Below, piece by piece: positions 34,178 to 43,363 of a DNA stretch of 64,000 nucleotides. The position numbers and the translations under genes were made by a program. The notes below the pieces were generated by a model, which was not told the DNA's origin, searched no databases, and was given only the letters and a program-made list of their open reading frames with translations. Where the stretch lies: assembly GCF_021025955.1 (NCBI RefSeq), contig NZ_JAJNCL010000007.1, positions 62,001-126,000 on the forward strand. The letters are read 5' to 3'. The first letter of the stretch is position 1. Every line of letters begins with the position of its first letter. The stretch comes from Rhodococcus qingshengii (lineage in GTDB: Bacteria; Actinomycetota; Actinomycetes; Mycobacteriales; Mycobacteriaceae).

Positions 34178-35263
34178 ATGACACGACGACAGATCCGAGT
34201 ACTTGGCGCCGCCGTGCTCGTATCGGCCTTGATGACTGCTTGCAGTGCCGAGGACGCTGAAGGGCCTGGTCCGGGGGCAAGTACGACAACACGATCGGCG
34301 CCAGCTGCGGCGTTCGGTGAACCCGAGACCTTCTCCGACGGCTTGGACGCGCCCTGGTCGATCGCTTTCCACGGCCGGATTCCACTTGTCAGTGAGCGCG
34401 ACAGCGCACGAATCCTCGAAGTCGACGGCAGTGGAAGCGTCCGTGAAGTGGGAGTCATTGACGGCGTCAGCCCTAGGGGAGAGGGCGGTCTCCTCGGGAT
34501 CGCAGTACATGAAAACGACCTGTACGTGTACTTCACCGCCGACGGGGAAAACCGGATCGAACGTTATGGAATCACCGGCGATCCCGGAGCGCTTGCACTC
34601 GGACCGGCCGAGACGATTCTCGACGGCCTCCTGTCGGCCAACTACCACAACGGAGGTCGCATGGCGTTCGGCCCGGACGGGATGCTGTACGCCACCGTCG
34701 GTGATGCCGGTGGTCGCGACCGGGCTCAGGATCTCGATTCGTTGTCCGGGAAGATCCTTCGCATGACTCCGGATGGTGATGTGCCGCAAGATAACCCGTT
34801 TCCGAACTCGCTTGTCTACAGCTACGGGCATCGCAACTCGCAGGGCATTGCCTGGACCGAGGACGGCACGATGTATGCCAGCGAGTTCGGGCAAGACACC
34901 TGGGACGAGCTCAATAAGATCGAAGCAGGCGGAAACTACGGGTGGCCCGAGGTCGAAGGGATTGCGGGTGAAGGCGGATTCATCGACCCGCTCCAACAAT
35001 GGTCACCTGATGATGCCAGCCCCAGCGGAATCGTCATCCACGACGGCACGATCTACATCGCCAATCTCCGCGGTGAGCGACTGCGGGCTGTGCCGTTGAC
35101 CGACCCCGCAACGGCTGACGAGCAGTTCGTCGACACATACGGACGCCTTCGCGACGTTGCCATCGCTCCCGATGGGTCGCTGTGGATACTGACGAACAAC
35201 ACAGACGGTCGTGGCGACCCGAACCCCGGTGACGACCAGATCATTCGCGTCCCGTTGCGCTGA
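34178..35263 (+). CDS. PQQ-dependent sugar dehydrogenase-like lipoprotein
   Basis: 361 residues. The signal peptide ends in the lipobox LMTAC (Cys near residue 20), then a Ser/Thr-rich linker and a beta-propeller of the soluble glucose/sorbosone dehydrogenase type: WSIAFHGRIPLVSERDSARI, EGGLLGIAVHEN, NYHNGGRMAFGPDGMLYATV (its His fits the catalytic base) and GHRNSQGIAW. Anchored outside the membrane; it would oxidise an aldose with PQQ. AGGGAGA precedes ATG 34178. No PQQ-synthesis genes are in the window. Confidence 0.88.
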   Translation: MTRRQIRVLGAAVLVSALMTACSAEDAEGPGPGASTTTRSAPAAAFGEPETFSDGLDAPWSIAFHGRIPLVSERDSARILEVDGSGSVREVGVIDGVSPRGEGGLLGIAVHENDLYVYFTADGENRIERYGITGDPGALALGPAETILDGLLSANYHNGGRMAFGPDGMLYATVGDAGGRDRAQDLDSLSGKILRMTPDGDVPQDNPFPNSLVYSYGHRNSQGIAWTEDGTMYASEFGQDTWDELNKIEAGGNYGWPEVEGIAGEGGFIDPLQQWSPDDASPSGIVIHDGTIYIANLRGERLRAVPLTDPATADEQFVDTYGRLRDVAIAPDGSLWILTNNTDGRGDPNPGDDQIIRVPLR

Positions 35264-35371
35264 GTCGATATCCGGCGAATGCAGCACTTTCAGCCGGACG
35301 AACCTGGCCGAGGCCGGTGATTCACTACTATCGCTACGACGGATGACGCGGGCACGGATCGGAGAGACAGC

Positions 35372-35776
35372 ATGGGGACTTGGGGTTCAGGACCTTTCGA
35401 CAACGACGTAGCGGGCGACCTGCTCAGCGCGATACAGGCGGGTGACTACGACATCGACGATTACGCAAGCCACCCCGACGACGGCTACCTCGATGCCGAT
35501 GATGCTCAAACAGCCATCGCTGTCGCCGAGATTCTTGCGGTTGCGCACGGGGTTGCGCCGAAGCCCGTGCAGCTGGACGAGATTGACGCGGCAGGGTATG
35601 CCGGAACCTTGAGCCCGGAGCAGAAGACCTGGATCCTCAACGCTCTCGAGCGCGCAGTCTCCGACAGCGACACGTCGGAGTTGCACGAGTTGTGGGAAGA
35701 GAACGGTCCCGAAGACCTCGAGGCTTGGCGGGCACCGATTCTGAGCAGATTGGCCAGTCTCAAGACGGTGGGATGA
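35372..35776 (+). CDS. DUF4259 protein
   Basis: 134 residues, beginning MGTWGSGPFDNDVAGDLL, the hallmark start of DUF4259. Acidic and soluble. GGAGAGAC precedes ATG 35372. Function unknown. Confidence 0.9.
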   Translation: MGTWGSGPFDNDVAGDLLSAIQAGDYDIDDYASHPDDGYLDADDAQTAIAVAEILAVAHGVAPKPVQLDEIDAAGYAGTLSPEQKTWILNALERAVSDSDTSELHELWEENGPEDLEAWRAPILSRLASLKTVG

Positions 35777-35801
35777 GTGTCACCCGCCAAGAGGGTCTAG
35801 G

Positions 35802-36485
35802 TCATTCGGAGTTCGACGACGACAGGCTTTGTTTGACGTAGCGGGTGGTGTCGTCGGCGAGGATCTCGGCCACCCCGCTTTCGATGCCGTCCAGTGCTTG
35901 AGTGGCGACATCGGCGGGATCGATTTTCTGTTCGGCGGGTACGCCCGCGGCCATGTCGGTGTCCATGTATGCGACATGTAGTGCAGAGACGGAGATTCCG
36001 CGCGGCGCCAGTTCTTCACGAACAGCGTCGGTCATCGCCCACGCCGCGGCTTTCGATGCCGCGTAAGACCCGAGTGCGGCCGGATGGAGCCAGGACAGTA
36101 CGGAAAGAACATTGAGTACTGTTCCGCCGCCGTTGTTTTCGATGACAGGAGCAAAGGCTCGGGTCACGGTGAGTGGGCCGAAGAAATTGACGTCCAGCTC
36201 GCGGCGAACGTCATCTATGTCGCCGACGATCAACGGTGCCGAGGTAGAGATACCTGCGTTGTTCACCAGTAACGTCGAGTCGGAGGCGGTGCGTGCCGCG
36301 GCCGCGATCGATTCGGTGTCCGTCACGTCCAATTTCAGGGGAATGACACCGGGCAGATCGACAGTTTCCGGATTGCGGGCGGCTGCGTACACCTTTGCGC
36401 CGCGTTCAACGAGCCCCGCGGCTAGATGGCGTCCGAGCCCGCGATTGGCCCCGGTCACGATGGCAACCGTCTTGTTCAGATCCAT
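35802..36485 (-). CDS. SDR-family oxidoreductase
   Basis: 227 residues from ATG 36485. TGANRGLG cofactor loop, NNAG, active-site region LNVLSVLSW and YAASKAA. It lacks the last 20 or so residues seen in many SDRs. Substrate unknown. Divergent from a TetR regulator, with a dyad between them, so probably controlled by it. Confidence 0.9.
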   Translation of the reverse strand: MDLNKTVAIVTGANRGLGRHLAAGLVERGAKVYAAARNPETVDLPGVIPLKLDVTDTESIAAAARTASDSTLLVNNAGISTSAPLIVGDIDDVRRELDVNFFGPLTVTRAFAPVIENNGGGTVLNVLSVLSWLHPAALGSYAASKAAAWAMTDAVREELAPRGISVSALHVAYMDTDMAAGVPAEQKIDPADVATQALDGIESGVAEILADDTTRYVKQSLSSSNSE

Positions 36486-36526
36486 GATTCTCCCAGTGCT
36501 ATGGCTATCGTCGGCGGCTCCGACAA

Positions 36527-36548
36527 TTAGATTATGAATCAAATCTAA
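36527..36548. promoter_or_regulatory. Inverted repeat TTAGATT-N8-AATCTAA (TetR operator candidate)
   Basis: A perfect 7-bp dyad in the 112-bp SDR/TetR divergent region, 42 bp from the SDR start and 50 bp from the TetR start. Confidence 0.6.
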
Positions 36549-36597
36549 GTTCGAGCTAAGATAGATGTCAAGTGAAATCCAAACAGGAAGGCGTTTG

Positions 36598-37203
36598 ATG
36601 GGCCGCGTATCGCAGCAACAAGCGGAAGAGAACCGTCGGCGCGTCGTGGAAACCGCAGCTCGCCTGTTCCGAGAGAAGGGCACTCACCTCAGCGTTGCCG
36701 ACTTGATGAAGGCGTCAGGACTGACCCACGGTGGTTTCTACAAGCAGTTCGCGTCAAAGGATGCGCTCATCGACGAAGCGACGGGCCATGCCTTTGCAGA
36801 ACTGACTCAGCTGCACGCTGCGGGACTGGAAAGGCATGCAGGGCAACGTGACGAGGCTCGGCAAGCCCTGATCGACAACTACCTCTCCGTGGGGCATCGC
36901 GACAACCCGGCAGACGGATGCCCCGCTGCCGCGCTCGCGGCCGACATGGCGCGCGAGCCTGCAGACAGCGAGGCCCGTCGGGTTTACACGGAGGGAGTGA
37001 GGGATTTTGCCGCAGCCGTTGCCGATGAAACAGCCGATGAAACAGCCGATGAAAAAGCCGACGGTCTCGTCCGGCTTTCCACCATGATCGGTGCACTAGT
37101 TCTTTCGCGAGCTACCAAGGGTTCTCTTCTCTCCGAGGAAATTCTCGATTCCGCGCGCGCTGCACTGATCAGAGGGCTTCGAGAGCCTTCGTCATCTTCT
37201 TGA
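36598..37203 (+). CDS. TetR-family regulator
   Basis: 201 residues from ATG 36598, which follows AGGAAGG; the frame is open to 36565. Helix-turn-helix AARLFREKGTHLSVADLMKA to THGGFYKQFASKDAL. Residues near 141-153 contain three copies of ADE(T/K) encoded by 12-bp repeats (37021-37056), a sign of recent slippage. Its end overlaps the convergent SRPBCC gene by 35 bp. Confidence 0.9.
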   Translation: MGRVSQQQAEENRRRVVETAARLFREKGTHLSVADLMKASGLTHGGFYKQFASKDALIDEATGHAFAELTQLHAAGLERHAGQRDEARQALIDNYLSVGHRDNPADGCPAAALAADMAREPADSEARRVYTEGVRDFAAAVADETADETADEKADGLVRLSTMIGALVLSRATKGSLLSEEILDSARAALIRGLREPSSSS

Positions 37204-37606
37204 CAGTTTCGGGTGCCACCTTGGCCTCGAATCCCGCTTTCAGGAGTGGGGAGGCGATCTTGGCCGCGCCGTTGAATTCGACGTTCGCTCGATAGTTGAT
37301 TTCGGTGGAGCTTGCGCCGATCGCGGTCAAGGTGATGTCGTCGGTACTGGTAGCGGTCTTGTTCTTGCCTTCGAGTACAACGTGAGTCGGCTCGTCGGTC
37401 ACCAAGGTGTACGTCAGTTCGGTGCCGATGCCGAACAGCTTGGATACGTTGCGCCACTGGGTTCCGATTGCGATCGGACCGTCCGAGATCTGGGTGCAAC
37501 TCTCGGTGCCCGGATCCCACAGTGGGGCGTTGGCGAAGTCGCGGAGAAACGCGGCCGCCTTTTCGATCGGTACTTCGGCGGTGAACTTTCGGGTGACTTC
37601 GACCAT
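37169..37606 (-). CDS. SRPBCC-family protein
   Basis: 145 residues. START-like fold: VTRKFTAEVPIEKAAAFLRDFANAPLWDPGTESC, middle strands, and the final helix with KKMTKALEAL. Polyketide cyclase/dehydrase-type ligand binding is likely; no catalysis can be inferred. Its 3' end runs 35 bp into the TetR gene on the other strand. Confidence 0.85.
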   Translation of the reverse strand: MVEVTRKFTAEVPIEKAAAFLRDFANAPLWDPGTESCTQISDGPIAIGTQWRNVSKLFGIGTELTYTLVTDEPTHVVLEGKNKTATSTDDITLTAIGASSTEINYRANVEFNGAAKIASPLLKAGFEAKVAPETVKKMTKALEAL

Positions 37607-37694
37607 GTTTCGTGCCTTTCGGTTCGGTCTCGTAGGTCTAACTCTCGCGTATCTGGTTCCACGGGTCAGACGCCGAGCATCTCGATCGAGCGCT

Positions 37695-38660
37695 CTAGTT
37701 TATTCCGACGACTTCTTGGGCGATCGCCGCGAGTCTGGCCTGGGCAGCGGAGACGACGCCATGTCGGTTCTTGTGCGCTTCCTCGTACGCGACGATGTCT
37801 CGTACCTGTGCGGCTTCAGTCAGTTCCTTTACCGCGGAGACGGCTTGGGTGACGTTGAGTTCGTCGAAGTCTTCGATGGGAAGTTCCGTGGGCTCGAGTA
37901 GACCACTCGACTTCCGTACCGAACGGAAGACATCTGCGGCACCGTCCGCGCCTTCTCGGCGAGTGACTTTTTCTGCAGTGGCAATAGCGGCGTCCCTGCT
38001 GGCCGAGAGCGTCTTCACGGTCACGTCGCCTGCGTATGCGCCCCAGCTGATCAGCTCACCCAATACCGGCGGCGAGGTGCGAACCGCGTCGATGGCGCGG
38101 TCGAGGCTGCGGGTGGACCAGGAGACCGGAACGTTGACCAGCCGTATCGCTGCGCCGGTGGCAGCTTGCATCGGAGTACGCCGCAAAGCTGCCGGTCCGC
38201 CGAGTGCCTCCTCAGCCAGGACGGTCGTCAGCCAGTCCACAGTCGCCGAATGTGCAGTGATGAGTCGGTCGGCCAATGTCGCGACGGTCTGATCGCCGCC
38301 GGCGGTGGCCAGGGCCTTGAGGTAGCGGGAACGGTCGAGGAGCTGATGTTCGAGCCCGAGGTCGCCGAGGATCGCTTCGTCGAAGGGCTGAGCCTGTTCG
38401 ACCATTGCTTTCATTCCGGCAGTCGCCCGTCCGATGAACGGACCGATCAGTTCGGGTACGCCGCCCAGATCGCGAATGGTGGCCTCGATCGAACTGGCCC
38501 TTTCGCGACCGTTCTCTGCGTTTTCCGTGAGTTCGCGTCGAACAGCCTCGGTTCTGGCCTGCGCGACGCGTGTTTCGGCGACCTGGATTTCGGCGTGTGT
38601 CAGACCGAGGAGGATTCGCAGCTGGGTGATCAAGGCGGACGTGGTTTCGGAGTTGCTCAT
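37695..38660 (-). CDS. Ferritin-like domain protein
   Basis: 321 residues, almost all helical. The first 165 residues resemble a four-helix ferritin-like bundle (ITQLRILLGLTHAEIQVAETRVAQ, DLGLEHQLLDRSRYLKALA), but clear paired metal-ligand motifs are sparse. The second half is an amphipathic helical region of unknown role, ending in a coiled-coil-like stretch. May be a membrane-associated stress protein. Confidence 0.65.
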   Translation of the reverse strand: MSNSETTSALITQLRILLGLTHAEIQVAETRVAQARTEAVRRELTENAENGRERASSIEATIRDLGGVPELIGPFIGRATAGMKAMVEQAQPFDEAILGDLGLEHQLLDRSRYLKALATAGGDQTVATLADRLITAHSATVDWLTTVLAEEALGGPAALRRTPMQAATGAAIRLVNVPVSWSTRSLDRAIDAVRTSPPVLGELISWGAYAGDVTVKTLSASRDAAIATAEKVTRREGADGAADVFRSVRKSSGLLEPTELPIEDFDELNVTQAVSAVKELTEAAQVRDIVAYEEAHKNRHGVVSAAQARLAAIAQEVVGIN

Positions 38661-38943
38661 ATCGGGGTCGTCCCTTCGTCGGTGCGTGCTTTACGTGATG
38701 TTCAGCTTCTGCTCGACGAGTGCTCCGCGGGCCGCGGATCCACCGCCGCTACGCGGGCTACCCCGACCTACCGCTTAGTAACCACCGCTTGGCAACCACG
38801 GCGAATGAACAGATTGCCATTGCCTGGACGAGTGAGACACCGGCCACCCCGAGGTTTCGATTTCTAACCGGCAGGAAGGTGGCATGTGCTGTGCGTCCAT
38901 CCACAACTCCACCCAGAAACTGCGTCAACCGAGGAGCACCGAT

Positions 38944-39840
38944 ATGCCGGACCAGTACGCAATGCAGGACCCGACGAAGCGATTCCCTGCCCCCCTACGT
39001 GAGCGGCAGCCGGAGATCGCCCACCCCGGATTCACCGCAGACATGATCTCTCCTCCCGACCACGGTGAAAACACCTATCGCGGAAGTGGTCGACTCGAAG
39101 GTAGGCGTGCGATCGTCACCGGAGCCGATTCGGGAATCGGACGAGCGGTCGCGATTGCATTTGCGTGGGAAGGCGCTGACGTTGTCCTGAGTTATCTCGA
39201 CGAGGAAGAACAAGACGCTCGGGAAACCGCTCGCTGGGTCGAAGAGGCAGGTCGGAAAGCCGTCTCGGTGCCGGGAGATCTCCGAAGTGAGGAACATTGT
39301 TCTGCTTTGGTCGAAACCGCGGTGCGTGAACTCGGAGGACTCGACATCTTGGTGAACAACGCGGCCTTTCAGATGGTGCAGATGGGCGGTATCGCCGACA
39401 TCACCACCGAACAGTTCGACCGTGTGATGAAAACCAACCTCTACGCACTCTTTTGGCTCTCCAAAGCGGCGATTGCGCAGATGATGCCCGGCTCGACGAT
39501 CGTGAATACCTCATCCACCCAAGGAGCCTCCCCTTCTCCCGAGCTGCTCGATTACGCCACGACGAAGGCGGGGATCATCGACTTCACCAAGGGGCTGGCC
39601 GCCGATGTCGCACGAAAGGGGATCAGGGTCAATGCCGTTGCACCTGGACCGATTTGGACGCCACTGATTCCGGCGACGATGCCCAAGGAGAAGTTCGAGA
39701 CATTCGGGGACGACGTTCCACTCGGGCGGGCAGGTCAGCCCGCCGAGCTTGCCCCTGCCTACGTATTTCTCGCTTCAGGCGAATCAAGCTACACCACTGG
39801 GGAAGTCATCGGTGTGACGGGTGGAAAACCCCTCACCTGA
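38944..39840 (+). CDS. SDR-family oxidoreductase (YghA-like)
   Basis: 298 residues from ATG 38944 (GAGGAG upstream; frame open to 38884). The 50-residue N-terminal lead with HPGFTADMISPPDHGE is typical of the YghA/YdaD subgroup. TGADSGIGRAVA, NNAAFQ, NTSSTQG and YATTK follow. Such proteins are often general-stress genes; substrate unknown. Confidence 0.9.
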   Translation: MPDQYAMQDPTKRFPAPLRERQPEIAHPGFTADMISPPDHGENTYRGSGRLEGRRAIVTGADSGIGRAVAIAFAWEGADVVLSYLDEEEQDARETARWVEEAGRKAVSVPGDLRSEEHCSALVETAVRELGGLDILVNNAAFQMVQMGGIADITTEQFDRVMKTNLYALFWLSKAAIAQMMPGSTIVNTSSTQGASPSPELLDYATTKAGIIDFTKGLAADVARKGIRVNAVAPGPIWTPLIPATMPKEKFETFGDDVPLGRAGQPAELAPAYVFLASGESSYTTGEVIGVTGGKPLT

Positions 39841-39916
39841 ATGTGCGAGCCGTCAAGGCGTTCGGCGACGGCTGGATCGATAGGATGGGAATGAGCAAGC
39901 GACGAAGGGTGTAATT

Positions 39917-40621
39917 GTGGCGAGGGCGGTTGTTATCGGTGCGAGCCGAGGTCTTGGTCGTGCGTTGATCGAGGGTTTGAGGAGCGATGGCCACGATGTT
40001 CTCGGCATCTCTCGTCGGCGCCCTGACGGGTTCGACGTCTCCGAGTGGATCGAAGCTGACCTGACCGACCCTGTTGCGGCAGCGAACTCGATCGATCAGG
40101 AGCTTGGCGGTGGTGTAGATACCCTGATCTGCAACGTCGGAATTTGGGAAGGGAATGCCTTCACTTCCGATTATGTGTTCACAGATCAATCCGACGTCGA
40201 AATGCTGGAAATGATCAATGCCAACGTTACGGGCACGATCCTCCTGCTCAAGCGCCTTATCCCGCGGATGATCGACCGTCCTCGACCTCGGATCATCCTG
40301 ACCGGTTCTACCTCGGGACTCCCGCGAAGTGGCAGGCCGGAGGTTGCGTTCGGTGCATCGAAGTCCGCGATCAACGGCATTGCCGACGCGGTGAGAGAGG
40401 GCTACCGGAAGGACCGACTCGCAGTGACGGTCCTGCACCTCGGCTATCTCAATACAGAAGATGGACTGGATGTACCCCGAGACATCGCTGCGGCCAGGGG
40501 AGAGGGTTCCCTGGTCCCGGTGCACGACGTTGTGGACACGGTGCGCTCGATCTCGAGTTTGTCGTCTTCGACGTCAGTGCGGGAAGTAGTCCTCACGGCG
40601 ATCGACGATCCGCGATTCTGA
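39917..40621 (+). CDS. SDR-family oxidoreductase
   Basis: 234 residues. GASRGLGRALIEG cofactor loop, CNVGIWEG, TGSTSGLPRSG. The usual Tyr of YxxxK is replaced: the motif reads FGASK, so dehydrogenase activity is doubtful. GTG 39917 has GAAGGG upstream. It follows the YghA-like gene by 76 bp. Confidence 0.85.
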   Translation: MARAVVIGASRGLGRALIEGLRSDGHDVLGISRRRPDGFDVSEWIEADLTDPVAAANSIDQELGGGVDTLICNVGIWEGNAFTSDYVFTDQSDVEMLEMINANVTGTILLLKRLIPRMIDRPRPRIILTGSTSGLPRSGRPEVAFGASKSAINGIADAVREGYRKDRLAVTVLHLGYLNTEDGLDVPRDIAAARGEGSLVPVHDVVDTVRSISSLSSSTSVREVVLTAIDDPRF

Positions 40622-40679
40622 TTTACAGCTGTCGACTCTGTCTGTGAATCTGGTTGCTGAACAGACGTATTCAGAGAAT

Positions 40680-41048
40680 CTAAACCCCGATCAAGAAGTA
40701 AGCTCCGGTCAGATACGTCAGGGTGAGTCCCGCCAAGGCCCACGCCATGTAAGGACGGATGTAGAGGCGCCGCAGCCGGTGTAATCGCAGGGAGGCTCGC
40801 AAGAACGCGCCTACGGTCCCGAGCAGCAACATCAGACTCGGGACGAAGACTGCCAGCCGGCGATCTTTCGGTGAGCACAGCAAGGTATCGGTGCCGAAGC
40901 ATTCGCCTCGTCGGGAGCCCAACCACACGATCGCGACAACCAGCACCGCGGTAGCCAGAACGACGGACAGCCCGTATGCCAGGGTTCGCCTGTTGATCTT
41001 TCGCTCCCGACGCTGAATGACATCTGACGCGTCAGAACTGTCGGTCAT
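40680..41048 (-). CDS. Small membrane protein, unknown function
   Basis: 122 residues from ATG 41048, with AGGAGGGGG upstream. Three membrane segments (LSVVLATAVLVVAIVWLG; LAVFVPSLMLLLGTVGAFL; AWALAGLTLTYLTGAYFLIG). A GECFGTDTLLCS loop between the first two could form a disulfide. 25 bp after the permease gene, probably its co-transcribed partner. Confidence 0.78.
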   Translation of the reverse strand: MTDSSDASDVIQRRERKINRRTLAYGLSVVLATAVLVVAIVWLGSRRGECFGTDTLLCSPKDRRLAVFVPSLMLLLGTVGAFLRASLRLHRLRRLYIRPYMAWALAGLTLTYLTGAYFLIGV

Positions 41049-41073
41049 CACACCCCCTCCTGAACATCGCACC

Positions 41074-42420
41074 TCATTTCGTGGATCGACGGTGGGAGAG
41101 GGCATACAGCACTACTCCTACGGCCAGGAGCAATGATGCCCGCAACCATGTCGCGGCGCTCTGCTGGGTGAGCAATGCAACGCACGTACCGAGCGCGAGG
41201 ATCGGAAAGATGATCGGCGTTCGGAAGTGTTTGTGTTGCACTGCGTCACGACGTAAAACCAGGACGGCGATGTTGGTGCTGATGAATACGAAAAGCAGCA
41301 GCAGTACCACCGTCTCCGCCAGGGCCGACAACGAACCGGTGACGCACAGAGTCATGGCAACTGCTGTGGTCGCGACAATCGCCACCCAGGGGGTCCGGCG
41401 ACGCGGGAGCACCCGTGCAAATGCGCTCGGGAGCAGGCCTTCCGACGCCATTCCGTATGTAAGCCTGCTCGCCATGATCATCGTCAGTAGTGCGCCGTTG
41501 GCGACGGCGACCAGTGCGATCAGGCTGAACAGGCGAGGCGGAACACCGACGTCGGCGGCAGACACCACCGCCAGCAGGGGGCCGGAGGATGCGGCGAGTT
41601 CGTCGGCGGGCAGGACCACCGAGACAGCAAGGCCGACAAGGACATAGGCGGCACCCGCCGTCAGCAAGGCTCCGAACAGTGCGCGTGGGTAGACCTTGCT
41701 CACGTTCTTCACTTCTTCAGCGACGTTCGCGGACGTTTCGAAGCCGACGAACGAGTAGTACGCGAGCAACGCAGCTGCCAACACCGCGAGTGCAGGTGAT
41801 CGGCTGTCGTCGAACTCGACGACGCGGCTCAGGGTTCCGTCGCCGTGCCCGAGAACTATGCAGGCAAGGACGACAACCAGGACAAGCCCGGTGACCTCCA
41901 CGACTGTCATGACGACGTTGGCGCGCATCGACTCCTTGATGCCTCTCGCATTGAGAAGTCCTACTAGCAGAAGGAAGACGAGCGCTGCCGGAACGGTCGG
42001 GACGTCGACGAAGGCTTTGAGATAGTCGCCCGAGAATGCGAGAGCGAGTCCCGCTGCACTCGTGACACCGGCCGCCAGCATCGAGAAGCCGACGAGGAAC
42101 GAGATCAGTGGTTTCCCATACGCCCGTTGGGCGAACACCGCAGCACCGCCCGCGCGCGGATATTTGGTGACCAGTTCGGCATACGACGTTGCTGTCAACA
42201 ACGCCATGACCAGCGCTACGAGCAGTGGTACCCAGACGGCTCCACCCACCTCACCGGCGATGACGCCCACCAATGCGTAGATACCGGCGCCCAGAACATC
42301 TCCGAGGATGAACACGAAAAGGAGTGGGCCGGTTATCGCCCGGGTGAGAACGTTCGTACCTCCGCCTTCGTCGCGGCGTGCAGTTTCGTCCACGTTCTCT
42401 GCCCTCGCGGCGCGTCGCAT
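41074..42420 (-). CDS. APC-family amino acid permease
   Basis: 448 residues from ATG 42420. Twelve or more membrane segments; helix 1 has the family GDVLGAGIYALVG, helix 6 LLAYYSFVGFETSANVAEE. Imports or exchanges amino acids across the cytoplasmic membrane; substrate unknown. Followed by a small membrane protein. Confidence 0.92.
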   Translation of the reverse strand: MRRAARAENVDETARRDEGGGTNVLTRAITGPLLFVFILGDVLGAGIYALVGVIAGEVGGAVWVPLLVALVMALLTATSYAELVTKYPRAGGAAVFAQRAYGKPLISFLVGFSMLAAGVTSAAGLALAFSGDYLKAFVDVPTVPAALVFLLLVGLLNARGIKESMRANVVMTVVEVTGLVLVVVLACIVLGHGDGTLSRVVEFDDSRSPALAVLAAALLAYYSFVGFETSANVAEEVKNVSKVYPRALFGALLTAGAAYVLVGLAVSVVLPADELAASSGPLLAVVSAADVGVPPRLFSLIALVAVANGALLTMIMASRLTYGMASEGLLPSAFARVLPRRRTPWVAIVATTAVAMTLCVTGSLSALAETVVLLLLFVFISTNIAVLVLRRDAVQHKHFRTPIIFPILALGTCVALLTQQSAATWLRASLLLAVGVVLYALSHRRSTK

Positions 42421-42534
42421 GTGCAAGGTTCATCCTGTCTTCATGGTGACGTGCCGCCACCTCAGGAGCAGGCATGTACCCATTGGCCGAAGTTTCAAAC
42501 GTAGGTCGCCCGCCTTCCCGTGCTTTGCTTGTAG

Positions 42535-42576
42535 GTGGATTGCAGTGGGTGGATTGCAGTAGGGGAATCGCAGAAG
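42535..42576. repeat. Degenerate 14-bp tandem repeats before the AlkD-like gene
   Basis: GTGGATTGCAGTGG (42535-42548), GTGGATTGCAGTAG (42549-42562) and a weaker third unit GGGAATCGCAGAAG (42563-42576), ending 18 bp before the start codon. Confidence 0.6.
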
Positions 42577-42594
42577 TAGTGACTGGAGGACGAA

Positions 42595-43266
42595 GTGGCC
42601 GAAACGACGGTTGCCGCGGTGATGGAAGAATTGGCTGCTCTCGAAGATCCGAAGGCGCGTGTGGTGAACGAGAAGCACGGTGACGATCACGGTGTGAACC
42701 TCACAAAGCTGCGCGCTGTTGCGAAGCGGTTGAAGACTCAGCAGGAACTCGCACAACAGCTTTGGGCCACGGGCGATACCGCGGCGCGGTTGTTGGCCCT
42801 TTTGATCTGCCGCCCGAAGGCGTTCGAGCGTGACGAGTTGGATGTCATGTTGCGTGAGGCTCGAACTCCCAAGGTGCAGGACTGGCTCGTCAACTACGTG
42901 GTGAAGAAGAACCCGCACGCCGAGGAGTTGCGGGTGGCCTGGACCGCTGACCCTGATCCTGTGGTCGCTGGCGCCGGGTGGGCTCTGACCACCGAACGTG
43001 TCGCGAAGAATCCTGAGGATCTTGATCTTTCAGGACTACTCGACGTCGTCGAGGTGGAGATGAAGGATGCCCCTGATCGCCTGCAATGGGCGATGAATCA
43101 CTGCCTGGCTCAGATCGGGATCGAACATGTCGGGTACCGCGCCCGGGCAATCGAGATCGGTGAGCGGCTGCGGGTGCTCGAGGATTACCCGACTCCCCCG
43201 AACTGCACCTCGCCGTTTGCGCCCATCTGGATCGCGGAGATGGTGCGACGGCAGAGTGCAAAGTAG
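42595..43266 (+). CDS. DNA alkylation repair protein (AlkD-like HEAT fold)
   Basis: 223 residues, all helical. The pattern VVNEKHGDDHGVNLTKLRAVAKRL and the paired helices that follow (DVMLREARTPKVQDWLVNYVV; LQWAMNHCLAQIGI) fit the AlkD/AlkC HEAT-like glycosylase family, which removes alkylated bases without base flipping. GTG 42595 with GGAGGACGA upstream. A repair role is inferred from the family only. Confidence 0.85.
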   Translation: MAETTVAAVMEELAALEDPKARVVNEKHGDDHGVNLTKLRAVAKRLKTQQELAQQLWATGDTAARLLALLICRPKAFERDELDVMLREARTPKVQDWLVNYVVKKNPHAEELRVAWTADPDPVVAGAGWALTTERVAKNPEDLDLSGLLDVVEVEMKDAPDRLQWAMNHCLAQIGIEHVGYRARAIEIGERLRVLEDYPTPPNCTSPFAPIWIAEMVRRQSAK

Positions 43267-43277
43267 GGCACAACAAC

Positions 43278-43296
43278 TGAGGGTAGGGTTACCTTC
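43278..43296. promoter_or_regulatory. Putative DtxR/IdeR iron box
   Basis: TGAGGGTAGGGTTACCTTC matches the consensus TTAGGTTAGGCTAACCTAA at 13 of 19 positions by my count and is a partial dyad. It lies 68 bp before the siderophore-binding lipoprotein gene, where iron repression is expected. Confidence 0.6.
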
Positions 43297-43363
43297 ATGC
43301 TACGTTAGGCGCCGTCACCCGCTCGGGGTGTCTGAGCAGGTCGATCGACCGGGAGGTCCTGGC

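Noticed and set aside
33175-34260. 361-residue plus frame opposite the MFS transporter
   Set aside because: Highly charged antisense of hydrophobic helices; the minus frame gives a proper twelve-helix protein.
37021-37056. 12-bp repeats considered as a CRISPR-like or satellite array
   Set aside because: In frame inside the TetR gene, only three units, no spacers.
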